From contig CALNVZ010003434.1 in assembly GCA_940671915.1 (NCBI GenBank), forward strand, positions 24,294,912-24,358,911: 64,000 nt of DNA, read 5' to 3'. Position 1 is the first letter of the stretch. Each line of letters begins with the position of its first letter. The stretch is from Paracentrotus lividus. Lineage: Eukaryota; Echinodermata; Echinoidea; Camarodonta; Echinidae. Made by a program: the position numbers and the translations under genes. Below the pieces are notes generated by a model, which made no database searches, was not told where the DNA came from, and saw only the letters and a list, made by a program, of their open reading frames with translations. Positions 1 through 13,564 of this stretch are shown piece after piece.

Positions 1-38
1 TGATGATGATGATGATGATGATGATGATGGTAATGGTA

Positions 39-76
<38 letters not shown>

Positions 77-340
77 AATGATGATGGTAATGGTAATGAT
101 GATGGTAATGGTTATGATAATGGTGATGATGATTATGTTAAGATGGTGGTTATAGTGAAAGATGATGATGGTGTTGATGATGATGATGATGATGATGATA
201 AATGATGATGATGGTGGTGGTGATGATGATGGTGATGATGATGGTGATGATGATAGTGGTGATGGCGATGGTGATAATGGTGATGATGGTGATATTGATG
301 GTGATGATGATGATGATGATATTGATGATGACGATGATAA
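1..340. repeat. GAT/GGT-type trinucleotide microsatellite
   Basis: The first ~340 bases are almost wholly GAT units with GGT, AAT and GTT variants, and the array runs off the left edge. All frames therefore look open (poly-Asp, poly-Met, poly-Met/Val), so the apparent small proteins here are repeat artefacts. Confidence 0.95.
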
Positions 341-1987
341 TGGTGAATATTCTATTTTTCGTGACTGCTAAGAATGCAAGTATTCATTAATCAATTTCTA
401 CATCTTTTGAGCAAGGTTTTTCTTTCTTCTTAAAATAAGATGGAGTGACAATTCAAGAGATTAAACAACACATTTTTATAACATTCAGTACTTTTTGTAA
501 AACATTAATACAAAGATTTAATTTTCAAAAAGAATGTACATGTACATGTATTCATCTATATCCATGTCCTGAATACACTCAGAATGGTCATACATTTGCA
601 CATAAGATACACAGTAGAAATAAAGAAGATGCTGACACAGACAGAAAGAAATAAACAGCATTTTACACAGCACACCGACCGACCGACCGACCATACCATG
701 TCTGCAACTCACCCACGTCTATAAATAAACTCAAATTATAATTCCATGATCGGTGCGGAGCAGCTCCAATGTAGAATTTATGCACACAATAGAAGTCGAC
801 TTGCACTACCAACAAAACAGACGCTGCCCATTCAATGGTTTTGCTACATACTCGCAGCACAGATATCAATTTAAGATGCAATAGCAATAAAGATGGGCGA
901 TAGTTTTTATTATTGCCTTTTCTTTTAATCAAAGTTTAATATCCATCAGCCATATTGTTATCATTCTTGTTATATTTACTGGAAAATAATATGGAGTTCT
1001 GATTATGTTTATAAAAGCAAATGTCTCTTCTTTCAATGTAAAGGTGACAAATTAAAACCAATAAGAGATGTTACAATGTATGTATTTACTGATTGGAAAA
1101 CAATTATGTTAAATGTTGAGAGATATAGTCAAATTATTTCAGGAGTAACAGTGAGTTCTAAATAAAAGGAAAAAAAATGAGCAATGATATTAAAGCGTAA
1201 ATCAAAGGGTAATGTGATCTATAGAATTTCAAAGTTATATATTTATATATCATATCAACCTACAATGTACATGTAGACATTCTTTCTACAAAAACTCTCT
1301 ATTACTTTCTTGTTAATATTTTCAAGGGTTATTTGTTTCAATTTTAAATCGACTTTAGGGATTTTACAGGCTGAATTAGTCTCTTCGTTTGAGAAACTTT
1401 ATTCCAATCTATATTGAAACATCATTGGTTATAATGCCAATTTCAAAGCATATGTACATGTAGGCCTACATTTCAGTAATATATTTTAATATCATCAATA
1501 ACTTAAAATTAAATGTGCAAGTTCTGATAAGCTGGAATACCACTTTAAAGATAATTGCACTCAGTAATCATTTGTGACAAAAACTGTGCACAAGATTATC
1601 TTTTTGTGGCTATTTTAAATGTTACCATGAAAAGTTTATTTTACCAATGATTAACTTTTGTTTAAAATATGTTTTGATAATTCAAACTGAATAATGATAT
1701 ATATTACCCTCTGGTAAAGATTACTCCTTAAGTATTGCAATCTGTAATTTCTTCTCACAAAATAACGTGCAGACGGCAGGTTTCATGATCCTCAACAATG
1801 TTCACTATTACATATATAGTACCATATGTGCATGACCATGTGAAATGTTGAATGAAAAATCCAGTCATGAAAGTTGAGTGTAATCTTATATTCATCGTCA
1901 CGGTTTCAAGTCTCTCATTCCTCTACCATATGTAGTACCACATGATGAGTGGGCCCACAGTAAAATGACTGTCTCGTATTATTTCGT
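341..1987. other. AT-rich intergenic or intronic DNA, no gene seen
   Basis: No coding signal is recognised. A palindromic run of ACATGTACATGT type lies near 536-550, and a short GACC tetranucleotide tract lies near 676-692. If the lipid-transfer gene starting at 14112 extends to lower coordinates, this may be one of its introns. Confidence 0.5.
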
Positions 1988-2627
1988 CAGTGATTTTACG
2001 AACCGTCCTACACCTCGCCGAGTTCCCAAAACCAACTTTTGAGATAATCGCGTTCAAAGTTAGGGTGTTCTTCTAACGCTCATAACTTCGCGCTTTGAAG
2101 GAAATCACGTTAATTATTTATATCAATGTACAGCATGAATTCTATAATTTTACAATATGAAATAAATTATTTGCAATTGGGGTTTGATTTTTAAATATTT
2201 AGAATAAAATGAGAGGTAGTATTTTAGAAACTGATTGTTTTTATGAAAAACAGGGGGTTAAGGTCACTTTTTAAAATCACGCGTAGCAAACGCATGTTTT
2301 TTAGCGTCCTAAACCACGAGATAGGACGGTTCGTAAAATCACTCAATGCATACGCGCACCGCTCACCCATATCTAGGTCGGGTTGCGCGCCATTCAGGAG
2401 ACTGCTATAGTGTAGAAACAATGGTTTCGGACGCTTCGTAAAATTACTGGAAGGGATGTGACGTTTTGAAAAAAATTTAAATCTTCTCTTATTTTTTTAA
2501 ATAATGAAGATTTCGACCTGAAATTTGGTAATTCGATAGAGTTGAATACATGCTTTAAGAATATCGAAAAAACTCAATTTCGAAAATTTGACCAAAAATT
2601 AGGTTTATGACGGTTCGTAAAAACAGC
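1988..2627. mobile_element. Foldback repeat with CAGTGATTTTACGAACCGTCC ends
   Basis: The motif at 1988-2008 returns as its inverse at 2322-2343, and shorter inverse copies occur near 2428-2450 and 2608-2627. This looks like a non-autonomous inverted-repeat element with repeated ends, or two overlapping copies. The outer right border is uncertain and no transposase is present. Confidence 0.55.
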
Positions 2628-3429
2628 GACGATTTGGCAGTTAATACATTGGATGCCATATACTGCATTCCGAATCCATGTTCTGAATCTGAAATGAGCC
2701 CTCATAAATAATTAAAAGTGTAACTATTTGTTATGAAAGCTTAACCTTATAATACTATATTTAAAAAGAAAATATGGTAAGTGTGTACATAAAAACTATT
2801 ATTAGATCAAATCGGGGAAGAAGCAATGTATGGCAACCCATTATGCTGGCATCACACCGTCCCGAAGTTGAGCAACAAAAATATGTACGAATGGTGAAAT
2901 ATTAGGGTTCGTGCGAAGTCAGCCGATGTCTACAGAAGATAATACACAATTGCACTTGAAGAAACCACTGCTTGTGCTTTCTATTATTTAGGGGGAATGA
3001 CGTTTTATTATGTAATATCCCCCAGGTGAATAGCATTTTTTACGGATTTATGCCAGTGCGAAGGACACACGAAGGTGAGACTAGACGTTCAGGCGAGACA
3101 ATAAAAACAGTCAAATAATAAAACAACTAGACTCTACCCCAAGTAATCTTCACTTTTGTCTATTAAAGGAAATCTGAAATCACTTATACATAGAAATCAA
3201 TAAAAATCTATGTTTTACCTTCAAAATACACCTTTGAGTAGCCCCCCCCCCCCCCCCCCTTTTTCAAGAAAAATCATCAAAATCACTCAAATAAGAGTGT
3301 ATTTCTTTTCACAACATTCTTTATAATCATTCCCAATTTGAGGAAATCTATTTAAAAAAAAAACTTCTAAAAATACATTTCTAAATATTATGGCTAACAT
3401 GTGGGTCTTTAAAATACACATATCTTTCC
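2628..3429. other. Unannotated DNA with a poly-C tract
   Basis: No gene is seen. A run of 18-19 C lies at about 3241-3259, followed by poly-T. The segment leads into the tandem array that begins near 3430. Confidence 0.5.
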
Positions 3430-5210
3430 ATTCTACTCCAGTGATATTGATTCATTGTTTAACAGTTTCTCAGAAAAAGACACCCCTGCATACAACATTT
3501 GTCACTTTTCCTAAAATTATGTCAAAAATATTTTCATCTATTTCGTCTGGAGGACATGATCTATTTTTAATCCCCCACCGAAGAAAAATAAATGATTCCT
3601 TCATTCGCCTCCTAAAAAAACACCCATAAAAAAAACTTACGTGTGGGCCTGACAGACCCTCCCACTACAGTAATGATTCCTACATTTGTACATGTAGGTT
3701 CAGTTTCCAAGAAAAGACAAAGAATAAAATACTCATCACATTTATTAAAATTATGTCGCAAATATTTTCATCCATTTATAGAGGACATGATCTATTTTAG
3801 ATCCCCCAAAGAGGAAAAATCAATAATTCCTAAATTTACCCGAGCCCAAAATACACCCTTAAAAAGCTTATGCGTGGGCATGACAGACCCTTCCACTACG
3901 ATTCATAATGATTCCTACATTACATGTAGGTTCAGTTTCCAAGAAAAGACAAAAGCAGAGAATAAAATACTCATCACCTTTCCTAAAATTATGTTGTAAA
4001 TATTTTTCATCCATTTCATCCAGAGGACATCTATTTTTAAATGTCCCAACAAGGAAAAAATCAATGATTCCCTAAAAAAAAATCACCTCCCCAAAACACC
4101 CTTAAAAAGCTTATAAATGTTAGGGCCTGACATACCCTCCTGACATACCCTTCAACTAGAGTTCATAATGATTCCTACATGTCGGTTCAGTTTCCAAGAA
4201 AAGACAAAAATAAATACTCATCACATTTCTTAAAATTATGTTGCAAATATTTTTATCCATTTATAGAGGACATGATCTATTTTAGATCCCTCAGAGAGGA
4301 AAAATCAATGATTCCTAAATTTACCCAAGCCCAAAATACACCCTTAAAAAGCTTATGTGTGGGCCCCACAAACCCTTCCACTACGATTCATAATGATTCC
4401 TACATACAAATGTAACATGTAGGTTCAGTTTCCAAGAAAAGACAAATGCACAGAATAAAATACTCATCACCTTTCCTAAAATTATGTTACAAATATTTGT
4501 CACCCATTTTATCTTGAAAATATGATTTATTTTTAAATCCCCCATCGATGAAAAATTAATGATTCCCTAAATCACCTCCCAAAAAACACCCTTAAAAGCT
4601 TACAATCTATGTGTGGGCCTGACAAACCCTTCCACTACAATTCATAATGATTCCTACATGTACATAACATGTAGGTTCAGTTTCCAAGAAAAGACAAAAG
4701 CAGAGAATAAAATACTCATCACCTTTCCTAAAATCATGTCGTAAATATTTTTCATCCATTTTATCTAGAGGACATAATCTATTTTTAAATCCCCAACGAG
4801 GAAAAATCAATGATTCCCAAGTTAATTTACCTCCTAAAAAAAGAACCATAAAATATAAAAAGCTTCATGTGGACCTGGCAGACCTTTCCACTATGGTACA
4901 CAATTATTCCTATGTCCAGTTTCCAAGAAAAGAAACAAGCACAGAATAAAATACTCATCACCTTTCCTAAAATTATGTTGCAAATATTTTTCACCCACTT
5001 CTTCTAGAGGACATGATCTATTTTTAAATCCCCACCGACGAAAATCAATGATTTCTTAATTTACCTGAGCCCAAAAGACACCTTTAAAGAGCTTGCCAAG
5101 TTTCTTTCATCACACAGTAAATATTGATTCCTAAGTTCACAGTTTCCAAGAAAAGACATGAGCAGAGAATAAAATACTCATCACTTTTCCAAAAATTCTC
5201 TAGCCATCAG
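3430..5210. repeat. Tandem array, unit about 240-250 bp, about seven copies
   Basis: The landmark AATAAAATACTCATCAC recurs near 3722, 3961, 4208 (variant), 4453, 4707, 4946 and 5169. It is always preceded by TTTCCAAGAAAAGACA and followed by a block containing GAGGACATGATCTATTTT. Units differ by small indels and substitutions. Apparent peptides of 78-118 residues here repeat the same words and are artefacts. Confidence 0.9.
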
Positions 5211-6911
5211 TAATAGCTCATAATCGCACCCACTGAAAACAAAAATCAATATATTAGGCCATAGCCTCATACTCTTGAAACAAAATTACCTTGGTCATAT
5301 ACATGTAGCAGAACAGTTAAAGCTCATATTTGTGAGGACCATATTTCATCAGTTAATAACTTCAAATCAAAGACAGAGCCATTGAGCCAACAGAATCAAT
5401 TTCAGGTACAAAAGTTTGCACCGAGCTTGAAACGCAGTTCCAAGAAAAAAGTACAGTTAATATTGTGGCACATATTGAAAGTTTTTAAACACCTGAGAGA
5501 CTGACATTACAAGTATTGAATAATACAATAATTTGAAAAATATGCATAAGATATCACCTTCACAGACTATACTTTCCTTGAAATTTAAATGTTAGGTTTT
5601 TTGTTTAATTATCCTCCCTTAATAAGGAATTTCACAAATTACTAAGAAACACAAATATGTTTCAGAGGAGAGCTAAAGTTATAGATATATGCAATACATT
5701 TTAAGTCCAAACGATGTACAGCTGAAAACTAAACTTATTATTTTTTATAAAGTGCATTTCCACACCCATAATCATCTCCCTCTTTTACTTGTAGCATCAT
5801 CAAACAGAATCATTTTCAAGTCCAACACGGTTAGTACTGATCTTGCCAAATAGTGCAAAGAAATAAGCTCCTTATCTACATGTACCAAAGTACAGGAAAT
5901 ATTCTGCTGTTGAGAGTGAAGGTGAAAAGACCTTTTCAAAAAAGTACTGAATAATTCAACAATTTGGAAGTTATATGCATGAGATACACTGTATGTGAGT
6001 CCGATATCACTGTCCAAGATTATATAGCAAAGTATCTTTACGAATATAAACACTAATCCTTTATACATGTACATGTAAGGTCACAATTCACAGAAAATAA
6101 GTGAATAAATTATTCAATTCCTTTTACAATTGAAATCTTTTGAAGATCAAATATTGTCATGAAAGAGGGTTATTTTCTTTTAAATTTTTGTTTGTTGTTG
6201 CTGTTTTTCACTTCACTTCATACTCATACCCATGTATTACACCTTAAGGATCTATTTAAAAAAATATTCTTTGAAAAAAAAAAACTTTATTTTGATTAGC
6301 TTTGCCAGTTCTGTTAATCATACCTAAAGCTTCCAGCCATTGCTTGGTCTCATTAACATTGAACGTGGGAGGCTTTAAAAAAAATAAAAGTTCTGTTTTT
6401 TCCTCTTTTCTTTCAAACACTTCCCTGTAAAAAGATCACTGTAAAAACAAAATCCCTTTGAGATTGACCTTTTCTTGGAAATGCGGCCTGAATTCAAACT
6501 GAGATTCTGAGAAATGCTACTTTTATCTGAGTAAGCATTGCATGTATTGTTCCTTTTAGGGTAAGGAAAGAAATCCTGTCACTGAATATTGATTTGGCGT
6601 TTGGAAAAGGTCACATCTCTGATATACTGCCTAACGCCAGAAGGCTGTTATTGTTAAAAGATAACCATTAGGCCTACTACCCTCCTGGCTCAAAGTACTA
6701 GTACTTGATATTTTAAAACACGGTTCGAGTTGATTTGTTCTTTGGTACCGAGATCCTTTGAGATCTAAGGTGTCGTTCTTGGAAATTAGCAAATTATTTT
6801 TTAAGCAGAGGTGGGGAATTTCACCTGTTGATGTCTTTATTAGAAAAGAGATAAAATAAGAGGATAGGGGATCAATATATTCAAAATGTATCTTAATTCT
6901 GAGAATGCAAG
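5211..6911. other. AT-rich DNA without recognised genes
   Basis: I see no coding exon. A 100-residue minus-strand reading at 5772-6074 has low-complexity composition and resembles nothing known. Several ACATGTA palindromes occur, for example near 6064-6076. Confidence 0.45.
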
Positions 6912-7516
6912 CAGTGGTAGTATCCAGGCAGGGGCACAGGGGTATATGCCTCCACCCCCCCCCCAATATGATTTTGAAAACCACTCAATGATCGTACATG
7001 TTATAGCCAAGCTTGAGTTCTTACAGCCAAAATAATTTGAGATAAATCTGTAAGATATGTCCTCACATTGTTCCATTAAATATATACATATGTGTACACA
7101 AGATCATATTCACGTTTCGATAATGATTTCGGAAGAAATGTTGAGAAAATATCGAAACTGTCCGTCAAATTGAGACTTGGAGTAGACCGCTATATCGCCA
7201 TAAGTCAAGGCACAATAACATACACACACAGATCTGGTGCGAACTGCGTGCACATGATATACCCGTAAACTTTCCACATGGCCGTGTCACGCATGTGCTT
7301 TGACGGGACGTCCAGCTACTGAAATTATGCTTATTTTGCTCTTTTCTGTAAAATCCTTTGGTGTGTAGTATTAATTTCCTATGCTTGAGATTCTGGTATG
7401 AACAAGAATGTTTTGATTTATTTAATCATAACTACTACATGTACTGTAGCTTATCTTTAAAATTAAAAAAGAATTGGTGGAGCCCCCTGTATTTTCAAAT
7501 CCTGGATACGCCACTG
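6912..7516. mobile_element. hAT-like MITE, about 600 bp, CAGTGG ends
   Basis: The left end reads CAGTGGTAGTATCCAGG. The inverse of the right end reads CAGTGGCGTATCCAGG. Both have an adjacent CCCCCTGT-type block, giving imperfect terminal inverted repeats. The flanks share GCAA, a weak candidate target duplication. The ends resemble the CAGTGGCG termini common in hAT-type non-autonomous elements. No transposase is encoded. Confidence 0.7.
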
Positions 7517-7679
7517 GCAAAACTTGACTATCTCATCATTTTGAGATATGTATATTAAAAAGATAAAAGTGAAAAGTGCCATACACATATTTCACAATTT
7601 GTTTATTTCCTTCTCCGATCTTGTATCATATCACCTGAAAATATACCAGTACAAGACATAAAAGTGCATTTGAAAAATA
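7517..7679. other. AT-rich spacer
   Basis: Nothing is recognised between the MITE and the adjacent tandem repeat. Confidence 0.4.
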
Positions 7680-8035
7680 AATTTCCTTGTTTCGTTTTCT
7701 GCTCCTTAAAATTAATTGCTTTATAATGTTTAAATAAATAAGAGCTTAGATTGTTCACAACCTTGTTTCAATTTCTATGTTAGATCTCCAAACATTCCTT
7801 TGTTTAATATTTTGCTCTTTACGAAAACTTATTGCTTTATTACTAAAATGTAAATAAAATATGTTAAGACTACTTACATCTATGTTTCACTTTCTATTAT
7901 AGATTTCCAAGTATTTCTCTGTTTCATATTACGCTCCTTATGAAAATTAATTGCTAACTATAAAGGTACATGTAGATAAAAAACATAGCTCAGACTGCTT
8001 TATAAAATTTGTTTCGATCTCCAAATCACAGAATC
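7680..8035. repeat. Diverged tandem repeat, about 116 bp, three copies
   Basis: Blocks containing TGTTTC, GCTCCTT(A/T)A and AATTAATTGCT recur at about 7712, 7827 and 7944, followed by similar AAATAAAA and GACT(G/A)CTT segments. The copies are clearly related but AT-rich and degenerate. Confidence 0.6.
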
Positions 8036-9400
8036 TCAAGCTGTGTGTCAAGAAGTTTTTGCCTAAAACTTGCAATGCATGTTTTATCATTTTTCATAAC
8101 TCAACCATTTGCATTTTTTAACAGAAAAAAAAACAGACGGAATCCTAACATATATCTCTTTATCTTTTAATAATGCGTATAAAGTGTAATTTAAATTGTC
8201 TTCGGGAAGCCAGAACTTCTTCAAATAAAATAAAAATGATGTTATTAAAATGGGTTTATGCCCTTCTACTTCTACAAAGAAAAAAACATCAATGATTACA
8301 GACCAAATACCATAGTCTAAAAATATATTGCTTCATGGCACACCGGATAAATATGGTTAGAAATAATTACAGAGATACATGTACCTCACCAATCTGCAAA
8401 TAAAAGAAAACACAATTATTGTTATTCTACTAGAATTGAAATGCACACACCCAGTAGCAGTAAGTAGTCCTGCCCTACGATTCCAAGAAATGTTATTTTG
8501 AATATCTACATGTACCTGCCCCCCCCCTTGACTCTCATCAGCTTTGTCACGCTTGAAATGTCAGGGATCAATCAAAGTTCAATCTCAGTCGACCGATGGA
8601 TTTTACGCTACAAGAATCCCAATGTTTGCACTTTTTATGGTGATGATGCCGCAAGTCGCTCATTTATATTGAGAGAAATATATAAATGGCTCGTTTCTGA
8701 GAAGACGATGTCAAAACACCTTGAATCATTGGAAAAGGAAATCTTCTTTATTGTCGATGATCATAGATTATGGTGATTTGATATTTGCCTTGTGAATCTA
8801 TCCAAGCACATAAAGTATGAATAATTGATGAATTTGGTAACTTGTCATGAAATGTTTTCTTATTGTTAAAAGCATTATACATCAATTTGAATACATGACC
8901 CGGATGCTAAAATTAAGCAATTAAACGCCATAATTATTTTTCTATCATTTTCAGATCTTACTACAGACTTCATTCTTTCCAATGGTGACATCATATTTGC
9001 TCCTGAGACAATTTCTCCAGGCTTTATTTCGTCTAAAGATGTAGGGTTAGGGTTGCCGATCCAGAGTTACTCATAATTTTGGACATGTGCATCAGACCAA
9101 AATTGCCCAAAATTGCTCAAAAACATGATTTTGTGTACAAAGTCAATACAAAATGTGTTTTCAGCTAAAATTCACAAATGTGCAATTATTCTTGCTTTTA
9201 TTGATGATAGTCATTTCATTGGATGCTTTCTGATGATCAAAATAATGTTTTCAACAAATTTAATTGAAAAAATAATAAAAATAAAAGAGTTGAAAAACAA
9301 AGAAATACATAATAAATTGATTCCAATATTGGATGTTTTTTGTAGTACACTCATTTCAAATACCACAAACAATATCTGGACCAAAAATTAGCATAATTTA
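8036..9400. other. Unannotated DNA; an open frame at 8498-8776 is of unknown status
   Basis: A 92-codon open frame at 8498-8776 on the plus strand has less repetitive composition than its surroundings (for example YKNPNVCTFYGDDAASRS), but matches no family I know and has no supporting splice signals. It is more likely chance or a fragment of a dispersed repeat. The rest is AT-rich. Confidence 0.35.
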
Positions 9401-9960
9401 AGCTTTGAAACAAGTAGATTTTTAGCAAAAGCACCATTGTGATATTTCATGTAATTAACTGTTTGCCGTAACAAAGAAATAGTGTAATTAATGGGTAATT
9501 AGAATAAAATCTGATTTTTTTTTTTTATTCCTGCAGTTTTGTGTCATTTGACATCTACTTAAAGTGATAAAGAATTAATTTAGTGGAAATTATTCCAAGA
9601 TTAACTTTATAAAAATGATTTAAAACACTATGTTTGTATCAGATGCACCATTGCAATAACACTGGAAATTTTGTATGTCCGTAACTGTACATCCGTAACA
9701 AAGAAACGATGTAATTAATGACTAATTAGAATAGGATCTGATTCATCATTTTTATGGTCTTGTGTCATTTCATATCTAATTAAAGTGATAAAGAATCAAT
9801 TTACTGGAAATTAGCTCATAATTCACAGAGTTTTTCAATTTAAATTTTGATGTCAGAAAATCCCATTTTTCTGAGTACGTCCGTAATGGCACTGTTTTTC
9901 TATCATTTCAAGGTCAAAATATTAATCATATTAAACAAAACTTTGTGATTGCTTTACCCT
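9401..9960. repeat. Two to three diverged direct repeats, about 235 bp
   Basis: A block with GTAACAAAGAAA, then GTGTAATTAATG, TAATTAGAATA and AAAGTGATAAAGAAT appears at about 9415-9605 and again at about 9645-9830. A partial third copy is marked by GTACGTCCGTAATGGCAC near 9875. No coding potential is seen. Confidence 0.7.
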
Positions 9961-10461
9961 TGATGGATGTTAGTAATTAAATGTATTAAACCTCATGAAG
10001 TAACTGAATTCTGATTGTGAGAGCTTTTTAAAGTGTCCGAAATGTACGTCTGTAATTATGGAATTGCCAAATAGGGTTTTTATGCTAGGTTTATTAGGTT
10101 TAGGATAGGCAACGCTCAACATTAGCATGTGCCCCGTTGCCTGGGGCATCCAGATTTGAACCTCGAGCAAACAAATCTTCAAGAAAGGATCAAAGTAGTT
10201 GCCCGAACTGGGCATCCACATTTTTTTTTTGCGAGACTAATGTACAGGCTTACATGATAAAATATATGTATTCAGTTTTATCTTATTTTCTAACCCTGTA
10301 AACTGGGTTACATTGTGAGTTCATTGTAAATCACATTTTATGCAAAGTTTTTGACATAGAATTCAAATCTTCATTGTTGTCATTGTTTTTTTTGGCAGGG
10401 TAACCAGATTTTTCATTTGGGCACACCGTTTAGGAGGAAAATCAAATATTGGGTAATGTTA
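9961..10461. other. Unannotated spacer
   Basis: AT-rich DNA with poly-T runs near 10220 and 10388. The 83-codon minus-strand reading at 9970-10221 is not recognised. Confidence 0.4.
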
Positions 10462-10971
10462 GAGTGTGTTCAATGTCCAGTTTCAAATTTATACGCCAAC
10501 ATGAATCATGATACAAAACGCAATCACAAAACACAAACACAAGCGCGATCAGCGGTGCACCGTTCAATGTCCAAAATTTAAACGTGTTTATACGTCGATC
10601 GTCTTTAAATTCCCCACTCTCAAAAAACAAATATCTTCTCCTTTTTTCAATTGCACCGGAAGCTTCAATTGCGAGAGCACATTTAAACACGTTCGAAAAC
10701 TCAATCCTGTTCAGTGTCGCATTTCGTTGCAATCGCGATGCTCAAGGTCGTAAAATTGAAGCTGATTGTGTTTGTAAACGCATCTTTTTCGGCGTTTAAA
10801 TTTTCGGCGTTTAAATTTAAATTGAGATTTGAAACACGTTTATTTTTACGACCGGGGATGGGGGACAATGAACACCCTCTTTGTTTTTCTTTATATCAGC
10901 GTTTTGTAATTGCGTTTTGTATCATGATTCATGTTGGCGTAAAAATTTGAAACTGGACATTGAACACACTC
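10462..10971. mobile_element. TA-flanked foldback element, 510 bp, GAGTGTGTTC ends
   Basis: The left end GAGTGTGTTCAATGTCCAG is mirrored at the right end, and the inverted match continues for about 65 bases through the CCAACATGAATCATG block. The element is flanked by TA on both sides (10460-10461 and 10972-10973), as for Tc1/mariner-type insertions. Overlapping small open frames on both strands follow from the palindrome. No transposase is present. Confidence 0.8.
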
Positions 10972-11515
10972 TAAGTGTTGAGCGTTGGGATAGGGTATAG
11001 TGTTAAATCCAAGGCTGAAGTTAGTCATTTGATTTATAGTGTGTGGAATTTAGAATGGAGCGATTGTCACAGAGCAAATGTCATGGAACCTTTCCGAGGA
11101 TAAAAAAATATGTTTAGTTTACTCAATGTTATTCATAAGGCGCTGCTGCACTAGCTCGAGCTATTTCAAATAGCGCGCTATTTGTGATCTGATGAATTAG
11201 CTCGATCAGAGCAGATCCGACTTTGTGGTCAAATAGCGCACTAATTTGGAAGAAATCCAAGCCTGAGTCATCTTAGGTTTTTTTTTTAAAACTTGAGCTG
11301 GATTGCGGTTTTAGCACGAAATAGCGCGCTAATTTAAGCGGTGCTGCACTAGCTCAAGCTAATTTCGAAATCGTGCACGTGTGTGTGTGTATATATGCCA
11401 GCGGTAGTTAACAGTTGCGTAATACACATCGGGCTTGTTTGTTTAAGGTCAGGTCAGATCGTTCATGCGAAATTTTGAAATAGCTTGAGCTAGAGCAGGA
11501 CTGATTTCTTTTTTC

Positions 11516-13564
11516 GGCCATGCGTTTTGAGGTGGGCCCTTTTCTGTTACATGATATGTTTTCAAAGAAATCGTACCGTTTTTGTTTAATGGAGTATTAT
11601 TCTTATATTTGACACCCTATACCCGTAAAAGTATACATATTCTAAAAGAGAATTGTCTGAAGAATTCAAAAAATCATTCTGAAAAGGGAAAGGGTCAAGT
11701 CATAAGAAGTTACAGATCAAAATATGTGAAAAAAGTACTTCCAGAAAAATCTTGGCAGAGAAAAAACTAAGGACCCTACAAGAAAATAACATGCATATTT
11801 GAACTCTTCAAAGTCAGACATTTCCAACAATATACAACTTGTTAGGGGTTAGTTGTGGTAAAATAATTTTGCGCAATCATCTTTCCAGCGAAAATTTTAG
11901 ATCGGAAAATTTTGGGAAATATGTGTTATGATGTTTATTTACCCCCAAAATATAACTCAGTCTTGCCTTACAACCTTTTGAAGTTACACTAATTTACTTG
12001 TAAAGACTTAAAACTTCAATAAAATATATTTACAGTTCTTATTGTTGATACAAATGATGCGATCTGGCTTATAGCGAGGGATTCAACTTTTCTTGGTTCA
12101 AAGACATGTGAACAGGTATATACATGTGTATCTCTGAGAGTTACACATATGAGGTTATACCACTAATTAGCTTAATTAAGTAACTATTAATGAGTGTAAA
12201 TTTGACACACTATTAATTCTCATAAATTACAATCCAATCAAACTGTTTCATGTTATGTTCAATGATATTTATAACTCATTTGTCTAACTGAGAAATAGAA
12301 ATTTATGTTCCCCTCCGTCATCTGCCGTACAAAAATGGGTACTTGGAGTTAATTAATCATTAATTACTCATAAATATATTGACCACAGGTATTTTCTTTA
12401 CCCTTTTAGATTAATTCCCTTCAAACTAATACCCAATTTACCTATACAGTGCGTTCCAAAAAGAACTATACACTTTTTAAATAGCTACTAAATAGAAAAA
12501 TATATGATTCTTGGGGGAAAGATTTATATGTATATAAGGCTCATACCCTCAACTATCATTATGACACAAAAAATTCCGAAAATAACCCATGCTTCAGTGA
12601 GTAATGCCCACTTTTGTAAAGGACATAAAAATTAGCCTGCGCAGGAATTCACTATTCATTTTGCACCTGGTTATGGAACGCCATGAAGGAGTAAAAATTA
12701 ATGATGGAACGATCGGCCAACAAAGACAAAAATAAATTGAAGTCAAAGCATAAATCAATGATATGAAAACAAATGGTGAAACATAACATTTTTGCATAAC
12801 ATTAATTGTTTTTTCTGACTTTTGGTTCATCTTTGACTCTGTTGGCTGATTTATTCCATCGTTAATTTTGACTCATTCATGGCGTTCCATAACCAGGTGC
12901 AAAATGAATAGTGAATTCCTGCGCAGGTTAATTTTTGTGTCCTTTACAAAAGTGGGCATTACTCACTGAAGCATGCGTTATTTTCGGAATTTTTGGTGTC
13001 ATAATGATAGTTGAGGATATGAGTCTTATATACATACAAACCTTTTATCCAAGAATCTTATATTTTTTATTTGGTAGCCATTTCAAAAGTGTATAGTTCT
13101 TTTTGGGACACACTGTAAGCTACTGTAAAGCATCCTTATTTAAAGTTTGGCACCAATTTTCAATTTAAATTACCGTCTTACTCATTTAGTTAAATTAATT
13201 AATTAGCTTAATTAGCTTAATTAGGTATCCTTAAGTTCAGATTTGATCCATTTTTACTCATAAATGGATGATATTCCAATTAAACAGTTTAATGTTTAGA
13301 TAATGTGAAGGTAAAAGCTTAATTTGTTAAAGAATAGAAATTTATGCTCCTCCTCCTCCTCCACCGTGCAAAAAATGGCTACTCAGAGTTAATTAAACGC
13401 TAATTACTCATAAAGTAATTGCCAGATTAATTCCCTTCAACTTAATACCAAGCATACCCATATAGCACATGTATTTAGCATTTTATATCATTATTTATTT
13501 CTGTGCTTGTCACGCACATGTAACGACACCACCTATTTGGGGGCCCACTATAAAACGCATGGCC
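11516..13564. mobile_element. Nested 2-kb TIR element, GGCCATGCGTTTT ends
   Basis: The left end GGCCATGCGTTTTGAGGTGG and the inverse of the right end, GGCCATGCGTTTTATAGTGG, match over about 24 bases including a final GGCCC. Immediate flanks are TTTC on both sides, a possible 4-bp target duplication. The comparison with the intact host copy at 29151 shows that this block is extra sequence. The inside has paired AATTAATTAGCTTAATTA-rich segments on both sides of another inserted element. No transposase frame is visible. Confidence 0.75.
12447..13115. mobile_element. TA-flanked long-TIR hairpin element, 669 bp, CAGTGYGTYCC ends
   Basis: The ends CAGTGCGTTCCAAAAAGAAC and the inverse CAGTGTGTCCCAAAAAGAAC begin arms that match for about 230 bases, up to GTTATGGAACGCCATGA. 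The flanks are TA (12445-12446 and 13116-13117). Elements at 24726 and 48413 start similarly. This fits a non-autonomous Tc1/mariner-type element lying inside the 2-kb element. Confidence 0.88.

Noticed and set aside
162..390. Asp-rich and Met-rich open frames
   Set aside because: They are translations of the GAT microsatellite; all frames are open for the same reason.
8498..8776. 92-codon frame with somewhat protein-like composition
   Set aside because: No family match, no splice context and no conserved motif; not enough to call a gene.
10442..10950. Overlapping 78-96-codon frames on both strands
   Set aside because: They lie within the palindromic element at 10462-10971 and mirror each other through the inverted arms.
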